A DNA stretch of 64,000 nucleotides from Tillus elongatus. Lineage: Eukaryota; Arthropoda; Insecta; Coleoptera; Cleridae. The translations under genes were made by a program, and so were the position numbers. Each line of letters opens with the position of its first letter. The stretch's first letter is position 1. A model generated the notes under the pieces. It saw only the letters and a program-made list of their open reading frames with translations. It was not told the DNA's origin and did no database searches. Below, one piece after another: positions 1-13,466 of this stretch. Location: NCBI GenBank assembly GCA_964006375.1, contig OZ023262.1, positions 193,854,907 through 193,918,906 on the forward strand. Reading direction: 5' to 3'.

Positions 1-27
1 TTTGGATGTTTTTTTTGTATTTATGTA

Positions 28-690
28 TTGTGTGACGGTATATTTGTGACAATGGCAAAAAACCAAACTTTCGAACAATTTGAAAAATACGATATGTTTG
101 CTTGTCTTATATTAAGTAATGAAATTGTTGAAGCGGCCTCTGGACAAATAGTTAGTGCCCAGTTATGTTTACATGCTATTGCTTCCTTTCTATTTGGATA
201 TCCAGGAAGGAGGCAACCTAATAAATCCACTTTTTTTACCAACAAGAAATAATTTACTTGCTCAGGGATCATTCAACAAATCTCGTTCAAAAACATATAA
301 GTCACAGTTTTGGCGAATGCAGAAGCTTATCCTACAAACTTCTGTAGAGCCATTGAAAGGAGCGTAGGCATTTCAAATGCTAAAGTTCAAAAAATCCTCA
401 AAAAACACAAATACCACCCATACAAATTTAGGCTTGCACAGCATCTATACCTTGGATATGCTAAACGTCATTTAGTCTTATGCAATCATTGGTATCGGGA
501 AGATGTGATATGGTTAGAGATTTTGTAATGCAGGTTATATGGCCAGACGAAGCTCATTCTAGTAATTCTGGTATACTTAATAGGCGAAATAGCATACTCT
601 GGTCCCAGGAAAACCAACACCAAATATTTCCTAGAAGACAGCAGGGCAGGTTTGGTCTAAAGGTGTCTTGCTTCATATTAGGAACATAGA
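28..690 (+). pseudogene. IS630/Tc1-mariner-like transposase remnant
   Basis: Three reading frames in succession carry pieces of one transposase. The N-terminal part has the helix-turn-helix layout of the DUF4817 type (YDMFACLILSNE, then a PGRRQPNKSTFF stretch). The middle part has a second HTH (SVGISNAKVQKILKKHKYHP). The third part has the start of the DDE domain (WPDEAHSSNSGILNRRN, then WSQENQH). In the family these helices bind transposon ends and the DDE core cuts DNA in the nucleus. At least two frameshifts and the loss of the C-terminal half make it inactive. Related fragments lie at 36770 and 41957, so this family has been active more than once here. The fragment is recognised by motif order; exact ends are uncertain. 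Confidence 0.75.
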
Positions 691-869
691 TTAAATGTTA
701 TATATTTGAATGAAACCTAACAGCCAATCGCTACGTTAAAATTTTAGAGACATCTTGACCTTACTTGATCGATGATATTTAGCGCATGCAAACGAAATTA
801 ATTTTCAACAGGAGGGGGCTCTTGCAAACAATTCTCAAATGCCGAGGTTATTTCTGGAGAATAATTTTC

Positions 870-1129
870 CAAATCACTGGAGCAGAGGAAGCTTTTAAGT
901 TGCTTAAAGAACTTTTAGTTTCCGCCCCAGTCTTGGCCAGACCAAATTTTGAGAAACCTTTTTCGATACAAACAGATGCGTCCCATGTGGGCATTGGAGC
1001 AGTTCTTTTCCACGAGACTGACAGTTTTGAACATCCTATCGCTTATGCTAGTCGTTCATTGATTAAACGGGAAAGAAAATATAGCGCCACTGAAAGGGAA
1101 TGCCTTGCTGTATTGTTTGGTGTCGTAGG
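870..1129 (+). pseudogene. Ty3/Gypsy RNase H fragment, plus-strand copy
   Basis: The frame reads EEAFKLLKELLVSAPVL, then the RNase H opening FSIQTDASHVGIGAVL, then HPIAYASRSLIKRERKYS and TERECLAVLFGV. This is the connection-to-RNase H segment of a Ty3/Gypsy pol polyprotein. In the intact element it degrades the RNA strand of the RNA/DNA hybrid during reverse transcription. Only about 87 residues remain: no polymerase, integrase or LTR is visible next to it. It is followed within about 15 bases by an inverted copy of the same segment. Confidence 0.85.
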
Positions 1130-1141
1130 TTCCTTGAGGTG

Positions 1142-1485
1142 ATAAACCATATCAGAAAAACATGATCAGGGAAAATTGTGAGATTGGCAGTATCTTCAAC
1201 ATAGCCACGAAAATGTTCGACACCAAACAAAACAGCAAGGCATTTCCTTTCGGTGACGCTATATTTTCTTTCCTGCTTAATCAATGTACGACTAGCATAA
1301 GCGATAGGATGTTCAAAACCGTTAATCTTCTGGAAAAGAACTGCTCCAATGCCCACATCGGACGCATCTGTCTGTATCGAAAAATATTTCTCAAAATTTG
1401 GGCTAGCCAAGACTGGGGCGGAACTAAACGTTACTTAAGCAACTTAAAAGCTTCATCTGCTTCATTGTCTATACTGGATTTATTT
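1142..1485 (-). pseudogene. Ty3/Gypsy RNase H fragment, inverted copy
   Basis: Read on the minus strand this repeats the neighbouring plus-strand fragment (ASPNFEKYFSIQTDASDVGI, then TERKCLAVLFGV) and runs further, through FGVEHFRGYVED to FPDHVFLIWF. The two copies are clearly the same element family but differ at many sites, so this is not a recent perfect palindrome. A stop interrupts the upstream end (in the KLLK segment). Either two separate insertions or an old inverted duplication explains it. Confidence 0.85.
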
Positions 1486-1499
1486 TTATGAGGATATCA

Positions 1500-2935
1500 G
1501 GAGAATATAATTTACAAGGTTCATTATGATAATATTCAAGATTTAGGAAACGCAATAAGGGAAAGTTTTTGCTACTTATAAAATCATCCCGTTCTTTTGT
1601 TTAATGTGTTAAAACGAATATGAAAAGTATGCGAAGCGTGCATACAATAAAATGGAAATGGTTTTGTGCAGTACTTTTGATTTACTAAATTACTTTAATG
1701 CTTATGTTTCGTTTTTTAAAGTTGGTTTTTGCTGATAGGCTCATTGGATAATAATTATTTATTTATGTTACATATTTCCCTTTGTTACACAAATCTATGT
1801 AGGTACAAAATTGTCAAAAATTAGCAATAGATATATTCATAAATAGCGCCTATTAAATAGTTATCCCAATTTATTGTTAGCATATGGAAATAAATAAACA
1901 GTAGCATTTTTTGCATGGCCTACCCCAAAATTTTGAATGCGAATTACGAAAATTAATATTTTTTTCGTCGTTTATTCAAATAGTCCCATTATGTTATATA
2001 TTTTGAGAAGCTTGTAAAAATGCAAATTAATTTATTATTTTTAATAATTATTAATTGACAAATATGCAGGATGTCCCATAAAAAACATTGGCCCATATTT
2101 TAAAAACAGTAATATTTATCAAAATTTAACTACGCCGCTTGATTCTACGTAAAACTTTCTAAAAGGATTAGTTTTTATCTTTTTGAGAAATTGTCAGACA
2201 TCTGAAATACAAGAGGCACCAGAAAATGCAATATTTTCAATATCGCCATGTAGCTCATAAACTAAGAGAGCTAGGACAATTTTGCTTGCGGCATCTTTCG
2301 TTTCACAAAAAAAGTAGCTAAGGTTCGCGAAAACTGCAAGGTTCTGTCGTTGCTAATAACCGAGATGCCCAGCAACTGTAACCAAAATGGGTCACCTGTA
2401 CATCCTGTATTTTGGCCTAAATTGGAATTTTTACTTTTTCTGATACGATTATTTCTTTATACTGTTGTATATATTTGTGCTCTGTAAAATATTTTTCTAT
2501 TTATTACCAGTGACGAAATATTTTGTTATAGGTATATAAATTTGTACCTACATTTATTCTCTCTATTCTCCCACGTTAATTACTTTGAGTTCCCCTTTTG
2601 GGCGTTGCAAGTAAAATTGTGGTCTACAAACTCCATGTAATGACCCTTATCATTAAAAGTCGCCAGTGTTATGTGCAATCCTTTGACTATTCTTGTAACT
2701 TAATGGAATTATCGGTGCAAGATACCTAACTTTAATACATAATGAAGACGTTTATATAAGAGTATAAAACTCGTTTAATCAGATACATATCACTAAAATT
2801 GTAGCGCATATTTTTTTAAACATATTTTCTATCGTTTTTTTTTCAGTTACCTTCGATAATTGTGTTTATATCTGGCTTTACGATTCGATCTAAAACTGTT
2901 GTTTCTTCCACCATCCTAACGGTACCAATCTGGAT
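1500..2935. other. AT-rich stretch without a recognised gene
   Basis: No coding signal was found. The text near 2067 (caggatgtcccataaaaaac) and near 2390 (gtcacctgtacatcctgtat) resembles ends of insect DNA transposons that carry an 'acaggatgtccc' type terminus, but I could not define an element. Confidence 0.4.
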
Positions 2936-2949
2936 TTACTCATGTTTAT

Positions 2950-3310
2950 TTTAGCATTCGTAGCTCCGTCGTACACATGTATTATTTTACCAAGATTTTA
3001 TGTATCTCCGTTGTTTTTTTTGCCATTTTTATTGTTAACTTCTACTCCGCTCATTGAGGTTTTACAAAACTGTAGAAATGGTTTAACAAATAAGCTAAAC
3101 AGTACAACTGATAAGGGGCAACCTTGTTTTACCTAAATTTAAATCTTGAAAGATGTTGAGATATGACCATACCACATTACTTTTGACTGGGCATTGTTGT
3201 AAACATTTTCTAGAGTAGTAATTAATTTGTCCGGGGATTTCATTTTCTTTAGAAAATTTTATAAATAGCTATGGGCTACTCTATCGAACGCCTTTCTAAA
3301 GTCTTAACTA
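2950..3310 (-). pseudogene. LINE reverse transcriptase fragment
   Basis: On the minus strand the frame reads DFRKAFDRVAHSYL, a stop, FLKKMKSPDKLITTLENVYN, two stops, then VKQGCPLSVVLFSLFVKPFL. These are RT blocks of a non-LTR retrotransposon: the RKAFDRV block, the QGCPLSPxLF block, and the spacing between them. Three in-frame stops break it and the YxDD block is not seen. The element type within the LINEs cannot be fixed from this much. Confidence 0.8.
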
Positions 3311-3389
3311 ACTGACTTTCTTTTTCTATAGAGTAAGGGTGATAGGGGGTGGTTAATTCATAATGAACAACCCTGTACATCACAATTTG

Positions 3390-3392
<3 letters not shown>

Positions 3393-3446
<54 letters not shown>
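3393..3446. repeat. (TA)n microsatellite
   Basis: About 27 TA units, uninterrupted, ending at tatacatatag. Confidence 0.98.
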
Positions 3447-3452
<6 letters not shown>

Positions 3453-3622
3453 GATTATATGAATGTACACAGCAGGAGTCATACAAGGCTTATTGTATTG
3501 GCATACTGTAAAATATAGTAGACAAAGACAATTAAGTCTAGGGAACCTGGAAATAGAAACACTGAAACAATGTAGAGATCGAAGACAATTGCCTTAAGAT
3601 ATCGCGCATTAGCGCATGTTTT

Positions 3623-3641
3623 ATCATTATTATTATTATTA
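3623..3641. repeat. Short (ATT)n array at LINE 3' end
   Basis: A cattattattattattataa run. Read on the minus strand it is (TAA)n directly following the 3' untranslated region of the Dong/R4-like LINE, and it pairs with the long ATT array on the other side of that element. Confidence 0.9.
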
Positions 3642-5125
3642 TAAGAGATTCCACTTAGTTTATTCTAAGGATATTTCTGCATGAGTTGAGCAACACCGAG
3701 TGCACTCCGTTCACCTAGGGTGTTGCTTCTGCGTCTGGATGTCAGGTAAGTATTATAGTACTTTCCGTACTATATGCGCTGTACCCAGGACCACTGCCTT
3801 TTGCATTAGCAGGGGATTGTGTTTTCCTGGAACTTCCTTCATGAAATTGGTGGTGGCATTGGAAATAAGTCCTGTGGCTCCGATGATGACGGGGATTATT
3901 TTGACCTTCAGGTTCCACATGCGCTGTATCTCAATTTGCAGATCTTTATATTTAAGCATCTTTTCTGCTTCCTTCTGTGTGATGTTGTAGTCAGAAGGTA
4001 TGGCCACGTCTATGATTAGGCAATATTTTTTCTTCTTATCCTTAACTATTAGGTCTGGCTTGCTTGCAACTATTTTCCTATCTGTATGCACCTGTGTGTC
4101 CCATATGATTGTCACATCTTCAGTATATATTCCAGGGTCCGGGGTGTGTTGGTACCACTTTTCATTTACATCTATCTTGTAGTATTTGCAGATGTTCCAG
4201 TGAAGCTGCCTGACTACTGTGTTGTGTCGCTCCAGATACGAATGTTTTGCTAGTATGGGGCAGCCCGCAACAATATGGTGGATGGTTTCATTGAAAGACC
4301 GATAGAGTCTACATTTCGGGTCTGTGTCGGTTTTCATTATTTTAGCTTTCATATAATTTGTTGCGATAGCTTGATCATGGCAGGCAGTTATCAGAGCTTC
4401 CGTCTCGGTCTTGAGATTTGCATGGGTGAGCCACGCCCATGAGTTATTTTGATGGATAGTTTCCTTGACGGCCTCATTTGCTATTTGTCCATGAAGTTGC
4501 TTGGTTTTCCATTCTATAATTCGTTCTTCTTTCATCTGTTGTTTCATTTTCTGTTTCATTTCTTTTACTTTCTTTGTTTCAGGCATATTATGGCTGTTGT
4601 GTTCTGGTTCTTTTTCTTCTCCGTTATATTCGTCTTCCTCTGTGCTGTCATATTCTTCAGGGGCACCTTGTTGTTGTCTGTACACCATTCCCAGGTATTT
4701 ATCTTCTTGTTTTAGTTGTAGGTAACTGCTGATTCCTTCCTTGGCGATGTTGTTAGTATCCTCAATGCTAATCAATCCTCTGCCTCCTTCTTTTCTAGGG
4801 ATGTACAATCGGTCAATGTCGGCACGTGGATGGAGAGCACCGTACGTTGTGAGGAGCTTGCGCGTCTGGGTGTCCAGCTTCCGAATCTCTGCCTGGGTCC
4901 ACTTGATGATCCCTATACTGTATTGAATGACAGGAACAGCTAGAGAGGTTATGGCCATCATCTTGTTTTTGGCATTGAGCTCGGTTTTAAGAATCGCTCT
5001 TATTCGCCGGTAATATTCTTTCTTCAATTTGGTTTTCATTCTCTTGTGTTGGATACCGTCGTGTTCATCTATGCCCAAATATTTGTACACATCAATTTGG
5101 TCTAAAGATTGTATGGTTGTTGAGT
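3642..5125 (-). mobile_element. 5'-truncated Dong/R4-like LINE between (TAA)n arrays
   Basis: The element reads on the minus strand. Its 5' end is truncated inside the reverse transcriptase and abuts a long (TAA)n array at 5126-5312. Its 3' untranslated region of about 110 bases ends in another (TAA)n run at 3623-3641. From established knowledge, the Bombyx element Dong (R4 clade) is found inserted in TAA repeats. The arrangement here fits target-primed insertion of such an element into a TAA array, with 5' truncation. Confidence 0.8.
3753..5123 (-). pseudogene. LINE ORF: end of RT plus restriction-like endonuclease
   Basis: An open frame of about 450 codons begins at the truncation point (no authentic start) and ends at a stop at 3753. 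Numbered from the VYKYLGID segment, residues 1-110 are the end of the RT/thumb region. A charged linker rich in E, K and Q spans about 140-200. A zinc-knuckle-like region follows at 257-280 (CRLY...HHIVAGCP); the second expected cysteine is Tyr263. The restriction-like endonuclease then has KPD at 344-346 and LIIDVAIP around Asp361. In R2/R4-type LINEs this nuclease nicks the target DNA to prime reverse transcription. The C-terminus (LGTAHIVRKVL) is typical of the clade. The frame is intact, which suggests a fairly young insertion, but the copy lacks the polymerase core. Confidence 0.88.
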
Positions 5126-5313
<188 letters not shown>

Positions 5314-5440
5314 GTATTTTTACATGACTTGTTTTTGGTGCTTTAAACCACCAATCGAAGAAATATAATTGAATATAAAAAACCAACAAACGCAAGTTTT
5401 AGGACGAATTAAGCAAATAGTTATTATCAATCACACTTAC

Positions 5441-5632
5441 CATTGGTTCATCAGTGTTCTTCTGGAACTGAACTAATCGCACTCTGGTAACATTCTCCAT
5501 CTCCACTTCACCGTTGGGTCCATCCAGATCGTCGCCACCGTTGAGGTATGGAAGAAGAGGTGGCGGCGTAACACGCATAGCGTCCTCTCCATAGATCTCG
5601 TGCGCCACCACATCGTGTGCTTGTAGAAGGGC
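5441..5632 (-). CDS. CASK: CASK exon (end of L27 region to start of PDZ)
   Basis: This exon of 192 bases codes 64 residues in phase 0, starting [20 protein letters not shown] and ending [14 protein letters not shown]. It matches the CASK/Lin-2/Caki stretch just before the PDZ core: VTPPP...PYLNG, then [19 protein letters not shown] is a membrane-associated guanylate kinase scaffold at synapses and cell junctions that binds neurexin, Veli and Mint. On the minus strand the acceptor reads ccctttttttattgcag and the donor after DEPM reads gtaagtgtga, both excellent. The next expected residues (GITLKM) are not present, so the intron continues toward lower coordinates. A LINE and a long ATT array sit about 130 bases into that intron. 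No other CASK exon was found in the window. Confidence 0.95.
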
Positions 5633-5639
5633 CTGCAAT

Positions 5640-7250
5640 AAAAAAAGGGAATAATTAAAACTAATAAATATATTTTATTCTATTACCATAATATCATAAA
5701 TAATATTTTAACATTTAATAAATAAAGAATTCAAAACAAAAATACTGATTCCATACAACATTTTTTTATCTAGTCATTCTAGTTATAATTAAAGTAATTC
5801 AAACCCAGACGTGTTGACGTTTATAAATTATATTTTGGTTATATTTGAAAGCAAATATTTACTAGATTTGATTGAAAATTTTAGGATAGACATGCCTGCC
5901 GAACAAGAGCAAACTTCAGTTACAGGCAGGTTTTTAGACCAAAAAAAATCTCCCTCAAATGCACAAATCTGCATTTGATAGCCACATTAGCTGCGAATCA
6001 TGAAACACCATCTACACCGAGTACACCACGCCCACTCACACCAGCAACCTTTCCATTGAGATAATTTCCAGGTACGTTAACATCTGCACCTAGAGGACAC
6101 CAAGGTTGCCCCTGGCGGTAAAAATATTGTACTAGAAATTCCTGTCAAATTGTAATAGATTGTAGTGAAAGTGGAGGGGGTGGGGAAAACGGTGCTACAT
6201 TTAAAACACACTAAATTATTATATTTTATTACCTAAAATATAGACATCATAATAAAAAGCCTGGAGGCAGCAAGTGCGTTATGGTAGTGAATTTTCATAG
6301 AAATGATCTGGCACAAAATATTTTATTATAACTTTTTTTCGTTGTAACATAAAAATCTAAATTTTGGTGTGTAGTTTACTTTATATATCATAAAACTACC
6401 TACCAAATTTGGTTATCATAGCTTTTTTATTTTTTTAGATATGAAATGAAATGAGGAATGAGAATGGCAAATGACAATATTGACATTGACATGGATGGAC
6501 TGGACAGTTGACTTGTGCCAGTAGTATGAGAGTGACACAGAAGAGACTGGGAACAGAGGCACATAATACAGACTACTTAATTAACACAATGGACAGAACA
6601 CAGAACGTAGCGCTAACATTATGACAGAACATAAAGTTACGTTACAATAAATAGATACACTAGATTTAAGTGGTTTTCAACTAGGTTTTGAAATTACTGC
6701 TGTTCGTACTTTTCCTGTTATTTTGTTAGATACCTATTTATATGTAAATCTCATTTGGAGACATTTGTACATAAGCAAAAAGTCTGGACGTAGGTAGTAC
6801 GTTAGGGTAGTAAATTGCCATACAAAAATTAGAAAATAAAGTTCAATGAAGCAGAGGCTATAGGTTAAGAGTTGCTTTTCAGTTCTGGGCGTACATACTT
6901 TTCTCAATTAAATATTTTTGATATGATTTAAAAATTTATAATACAGGATTACACTATTTAAATGTAGAGATATAACTAGTATAAAGTGTGACTGTCAAAA
7001 ATTTATGTATTCAAATGTTAAAAGGAATTAAAAGTTAATGACTAACATGAACATCTACAAAATACTTTATTTTAACATGCTAACACTTTTAAATACCTAA
7101 CCCCTATCTTAATTTATGCGTCTACAAGACCATCAGTCACAAACTGTTCAAAATAATAAAAAAATATCATTCTTTAATACACACTTTGTGAAAATTTGTG
7201 TTTACAGAAACAAAACATTATTTTTAAAATTGAAAAAAAGAATTAAGTAT
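5640..7250. other. Intron-like AT-rich stretch with repeat fragments
   Basis: No gene is seen. A diverged copy of the terminal part of the TA-bearing repeat family lies at about 6262-6440 (ggcagcaagtgcgttatggt onward, closely matching 40204). A weaker relative of the same terminus lies near 6783. Around 5897-5935 a short inverted motif (tgcctgc ... gcaggca-like) is present. Confidence 0.6.
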
Positions 7251-7382
7251 TGTAACATCCCAACGTAGAGCTACCACCCCGCGTGAACAGTGTAAAAAAA
7301 GGTAAAGGTAAGATGCTTACTGGCAATTAGGCCGTTGCTGACCCCTTTTTGCTCATCTAAACTACTCTACCCTCCACCTTGA

Positions 7383-7500
7383 GCTCGATCTCAACGACGA
7401 CAGTGATTTTGAAAAATCATCCGCCGCCGGTGAGTCTCGAACTGTCGTCCCCCGAGTCCGTATTAAAAAGTCTGAATCGACTTTCCCGCACGGCCACAGA
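7383..7500 (+). other. Short open segment of unknown origin
   Basis: A GC-richer stretch reads LDLNDDSDFEKSSAAGESRT followed by VVPRVRIKKSEST on the plus strand. Its base composition differs from the flanks and an acidic-then-basic pattern is visible, as in the N-terminus of some transposase ORFs. I do not recognise it and there is no supported start or end. Confidence 0.25.
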
Positions 7501-7534
7501 GGAGCTGCGTGAACAGAGTGCGACAGAGCGTATA

Positions 7535-7561
7535 ACCACAGCATAGGAACTATGCTGTGGT
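7535..7561. repeat. Perfect 12-bp-arm hairpin
   Basis: ACCACAGCATAG, a 3-base loop (gaa), then CTATGCTGTGGT. All twelve pairs match. It lies about 80 bases upstream of the heat-shock-element-like promoter. Confidence 0.9.
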
Positions 7562-7641
7562 ATAATTCTGATCGCGTCCCCTGTCTTACGTCTACCATAG
7601 CAGACATTCACGCGGTTCTGCGGGATGTTCTGATTTGTCTT

Positions 7642-7710
7642 GAACATTCTAGAACGTCTGCGCGGCGCGTATAAATGCTGCATCTCGTTTAGTTCCAGCC
7701 AGTATCAGTG
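7642..7710 (+). promoter_or_regulatory. Heat-shock-type promoter (HSE, TATA, Inr)
   Basis: GAACATTCTAGAAC at 7642-7655 is a three-unit heat shock element (alternating GAA/TTC blocks), the site bound by HSF trimers. TATAAAT follows at 7670-7676. A TCAGTG initiator-like sequence lies at 7705-7710, giving a TATA-to-start distance of about 37, a little longer than usual. An ATG at 7731 opens only a 39-codon frame that is not recognised. This could be a captured hsp promoter or part of a transposon; the hAT end 120 bases downstream favours the second. Confidence 0.5.
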
Positions 7711-7831
7711 TCGAGTCGATTCTTCTACCATGAATGTTTATGTTGTAATTGGCGTGTTAACTACAGTTCACCATATTCCAGTAGCAGTAGATTTATACAG
7801 TGTATTAATATATTCGCGCTCTCCATTTAGT

Positions 7832-7880
7832 TTTATCACGCCCCCCTAGGAGGGCGCGCCCCACAGTTTGAGAATCTCTG
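7832..7880 (-). mobile_element. hAT transposon terminus
   Basis: Read on the minus strand, the sequence begins CAGAGATTCTCAAACTGTGG and continues into a GC-rich GGGCGCGCCC block. This is the classic terminal inverted repeat of one hAT lineage. The partner terminus and 8-bp target duplication could not be located, so only one end is called. Confidence 0.6.
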
Positions 7881-7984
7881 CCTTACAGGAAGATTGACTG
7901 CGGCTTAATTATCGGTTGTTCTTATCATTTATTTATCCATGTTTAAAGAAATTATTGTTATTTTGATCCGGACCGCATTTCACT

Positions 7985-9335
<1,351 letters not shown>

Positions 9336-9504
9336 TTTTTTGTTAATTTAAATAGTTTATCGAACGTGTTCACCCTAAAACATGTTGATGAGAGTTTCTT
9401 TCAAAATCCCATTAAACCGATGTTTCTGTTACAGTGTTTTAATATCTGTTCTGTGACATTCCTACGAATATCAGCTTATACTATTATAATTTTAAAAGAT
9501 TATG

Positions 9505-10240
9505 AAAATTTGCTACCATAACGAACTTGCTGCGTCAGGACTTTTTTAAGACATGCCAAACTAAACTGGTGAAGCTGTCCAAATATACATCATCAAGTTA
9601 AAGCGTTGTGAATAGTCTGCTAGTCAAGAGGATGAGTTATTATTTGGTCACATAGGTATCCAACTTTTAATTCAATTTTACTTTAGCACACAAGCCGGAT
9701 AATACAATTTACTCCGTACAAAGCCTTTATACAAATATTCATTACCAAATTAACCACGTACCGAGAGCTACAAAGAAGTAACAGCTTGTCTATTATTGTG
9801 CGCATAGATACACGTAGAAGTGTTCAAATAGCTTTCAGGTATTATAATCAGAATGCAGCGTTGTGTACTCCCTATGTCATGCCGTGTTGTAATCAGCAAG
9901 TGAGATAAGTGTCAACAGAGACAGTCTGTTGAATATAATCTGGAGACATGTCTATTATCTCAAATGCCTATATCGATGCTATTAAAATCTAGGTGTTTAT
10001 TTAAGTCTAGAATGCATAAGCCAGGCCACTCGGGCCTGTAGAGATTTTGGTTACTTATAATTTTTTCAAGCGGCTTGAGCCTTCAGATATACTCTAAACA
10101 CGTCTTTATTTAACACACACTTGATTCAAAAACATTCATGTGTACTTAGAAATTTAAAAAAAAAGTCCATTAGCATCCTGCGCATCCGAATCTGTCTATT
10201 AAGAGTTCCTATATAAAACAAGTATCGATGCGTTCATAGC
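9505..10240. other. Non-coding stretch
   Basis: A lone terminal motif of the repeat family (ctaccataacgaacttgctg) is present at about 9510-9530. The rest shows no gene. Confidence 0.5.
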
Positions 10241-10327
10241 CGGCTGAGAGTTATTATAATTTGTCATGCACCGCTGCACGTAATTCTGCATGCCTGTGCA
10301 AGTTTAAACGTGCAGAACTGCTGGATG

Positions 10328-10362
10328 TATAAAAGTAAGGTGCAGCTGATTGTTATTCAGTT
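10328..10362 (+). promoter_or_regulatory. TATA/Inr core promoter of piggyBac-like element
   Basis: TATAAAAG at 10328-10335 and TTCAGTT at 10357-10363 place the initiator A 31 bases after the first T of the TATA box, the ideal spacing for an insect core promoter. The piggyBac-like start codon follows 47 bases downstream at 10406. Confidence 0.65.
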
Positions 10363-10405
10363 CAAATAAAGTTGCATTGCATGAACTTGTGATACAGATT
10401 TGATA

Positions 10406-11865
10406 ATGGTATCAAAAGGAAATGTGAAAAGGGTGAGAGTTGGTGACGACGGCTACGAAGAAATACTGTTGCAGTGGGCAGCTGAATGTAATGATGTACC
10501 TTCTGGATAAAGTGATGTATTAGAAGCAAAAAATGAAGACATACATTTCGAATTGGTTTCTGGAAAGTATTCTACACCCATTAGTGATGATGGTGATGAT
10601 TCAGAGGATGATGCGGACGACATTGGTAATCCGACCTTTGCTCCAACCAGTGGTTACATTGCGCCCAGTCTGAGTCTGGAACATCTAACAAAAAATAGAA
10701 TTCAACTCCATAAATTTATTCGGCGTGCGCCAGGACTGGGAAGAAAGAATAACACTAGAAAAAGCGTTTCAGTTATTTGTAACTCCAGTTATAATACAAG
10801 AAAATGTGAGCTGTAATAATTTAGAGGGGAAACGCATTTACAAAGCAACAGGAAACTGTGAAAAAATGTGGCGCTGTTGATGAATTTCTTGCAATCTCTC
10901 GTTTACTAATTTACGCGGGAGTAGATAGAAGCTGAACTGTTCCTGCGAGAGAAACATTTTGTGCTTAATTTGCTAATCATATATACCGTGTCACAATGTA
11001 TATATTTAGCTTTGAAAAAAAAAATGAATATTCGTAAGGTTTGACGCTAAGAGAACTGGGAATACGCATTTGGAAACCGATAAATTAGCAATGGTGTCCT
11101 ACGTTTGGGATTTATTAATTCAACAATGCAAAACCTGCGAGGTTCAGATACTAATTATGAACAGTTCGTTAGGTTTGGAGGTTCAGTAGTTGATTCGTTC
11201 AATTTATGCCAAGTAAACCGAAAAAATATGGACTTACAAATATTTTGGATGTGTGAAGCTTGGTCTCCTTATGTTGTGGATGGATTAGTTTATGTTGGTG
11301 GGCAACTTGGTGAACCTCCATATAATAACCTGTGGCTTAAGTAGTACAAACTATTGTGCGTGGCGTTCATAAATCTGGTCTCAATCTAACCATATCAAAT
11401 GTTTCACTAGTCTTCTACTAGCAACATATATGTTGGATAAAAATATTACACTGCGTTAAAATAATCCTTCCAAACGAAATGAAAACCCCCAACGATCGTT
11501 TAGTCTGCAGTTTATTGTTTTGCTTTCGCAATAACGTATCAATGGTAAGTTATGCACGTAAAAAGAACAAATGCGTAATTTTACTAAGCACCATGCACCA
11601 CGACGCAAATATCAATGATGACGCCCAAAATCATCTTTCATTTTAATAAAACAAAGGGCGGTGTTGACATCGTGGATCAAATGCTGTCGACATACACGTG
11701 CAAGAGGCAAAGTAACGATGGCCGTGACATTTTTCTTTAACATCATTGATGTTCCAGCACTCATTCCGCCATCCCTTAAAATTTTGGAATCAAGCCAGCT
11801 AGGAATAAGAGAAATTTCGCGATCTGATTTTCCGGGGAATCGCTTGCCTGGTCAAAGCTAAAATA
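10406..11865 (+). pseudogene. piggyBac-like transposase pseudogene
   Basis: ATG at 10406 opens an acidic N-terminus (later ISDDGDDSEDDADDIG), interrupted by a TAA at 10508. Further frames give DAKRTGNTHLETDKLAMVS at about 11043, the DDE-region segment NRKNMDLQIFWMCEAW at about 11217, VSYARKKNKCVILLSTMHHD at about 11537, KGGVDIVDQMLSTYTCKR at about 11657 and the FFFNIIDVPAL segment at about 11731. The order matches piggyBac transposases, which cut and paste at TTAA sites. Several frameshifts and stops inactivate it. The C-terminal cysteine-rich domain is not seen. Confidence 0.85.
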
Positions 11866-11980
11866 AAAATCCAGTATTCCATTTTCTTGTCTTATTCACA
11901 CTTTGTACCTACCAGTCAGTCCTGGTAAGAACTACATCTTAAGTAATTCCTCTTTGTAAATATGTTCACATATAATTTTG

Positions 11981-12800
<820 letters not shown>

Positions 12801-13410
12801 CATTTAGTGCTGTATTCTATATTATCTGCAAAAGACATAGACAACGAAGTGGAATGTAATTGCGAAAAATTTGCAGTTGACTGCATAGAGGGTTTTCAGA
12901 AAATTTTCCTCTTTTCGTCTTGTATGCACAAGTCACAAGACCAATTTGTTGCAAACAAACCCCAAGAATGTTAAGGGACGAAGAATGAATAGGGGTGCTG
13001 GCGGGGAGGTAATATGAGCGGAATATGCTAAAAAGACCACTTAGCCGGATTTTGAAAATATGCGTTTTTCACATTATCTAGCAATACCTCCTCTAAGCCC
13101 TGTCTACCCTGCACCCATATTCATTTAGTGCTGTATTCTATATTATCTGAAAAAGACATAGACAACGAAGTGGAATGTAATTTCGAAAAATTTGCAGTTT
13201 ACTGCATGGAGGGTTTTCAGATAATTTTCCTCTTTTCGTCTTGTATGCACAAGCCACAAGACAAATTTGTTGCAAACAAACCCCAAGAATGTTAAGGGAC
13301 CAAGAATGAATAGGGGTGCTGGCGGGGAGGTAATATGAGCGGAATATTTTCACATTTTCTAGCAATACCTCCTTTAAGCCCTGTCTACCCTGCACCCATA
13401 TTCGCCCTAG
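12801..13410. repeat. Two-copy tandem duplication, 321-bp period
   Basis: The unit starting catttagtgctgtattctat at 12801 recurs at 13122 with only scattered changes, through to gccctgtctaccctgcaccc. The second copy lacks about 40 bases in its distal part. No ORF is conserved between copies. Confidence 0.92.
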
Positions 13411-13466
13411 GTCTCGTAACTTTCTTGGTGGTTGTTCCCAATAAACTTTTCTTGTGCTTTATGCTT

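Noticed and set aside
3700..4926. Plus-strand frames opposite the Dong/R4-like LINE
   Set aside because: Antisense shadows of the minus-strand endonuclease ORF, which carries the recognisable motifs.
7362..7683. Minus-strand frames over the GC-richer island
   Set aside because: No motif, and the island is better explained by promoter-like and hAT-end sequence.
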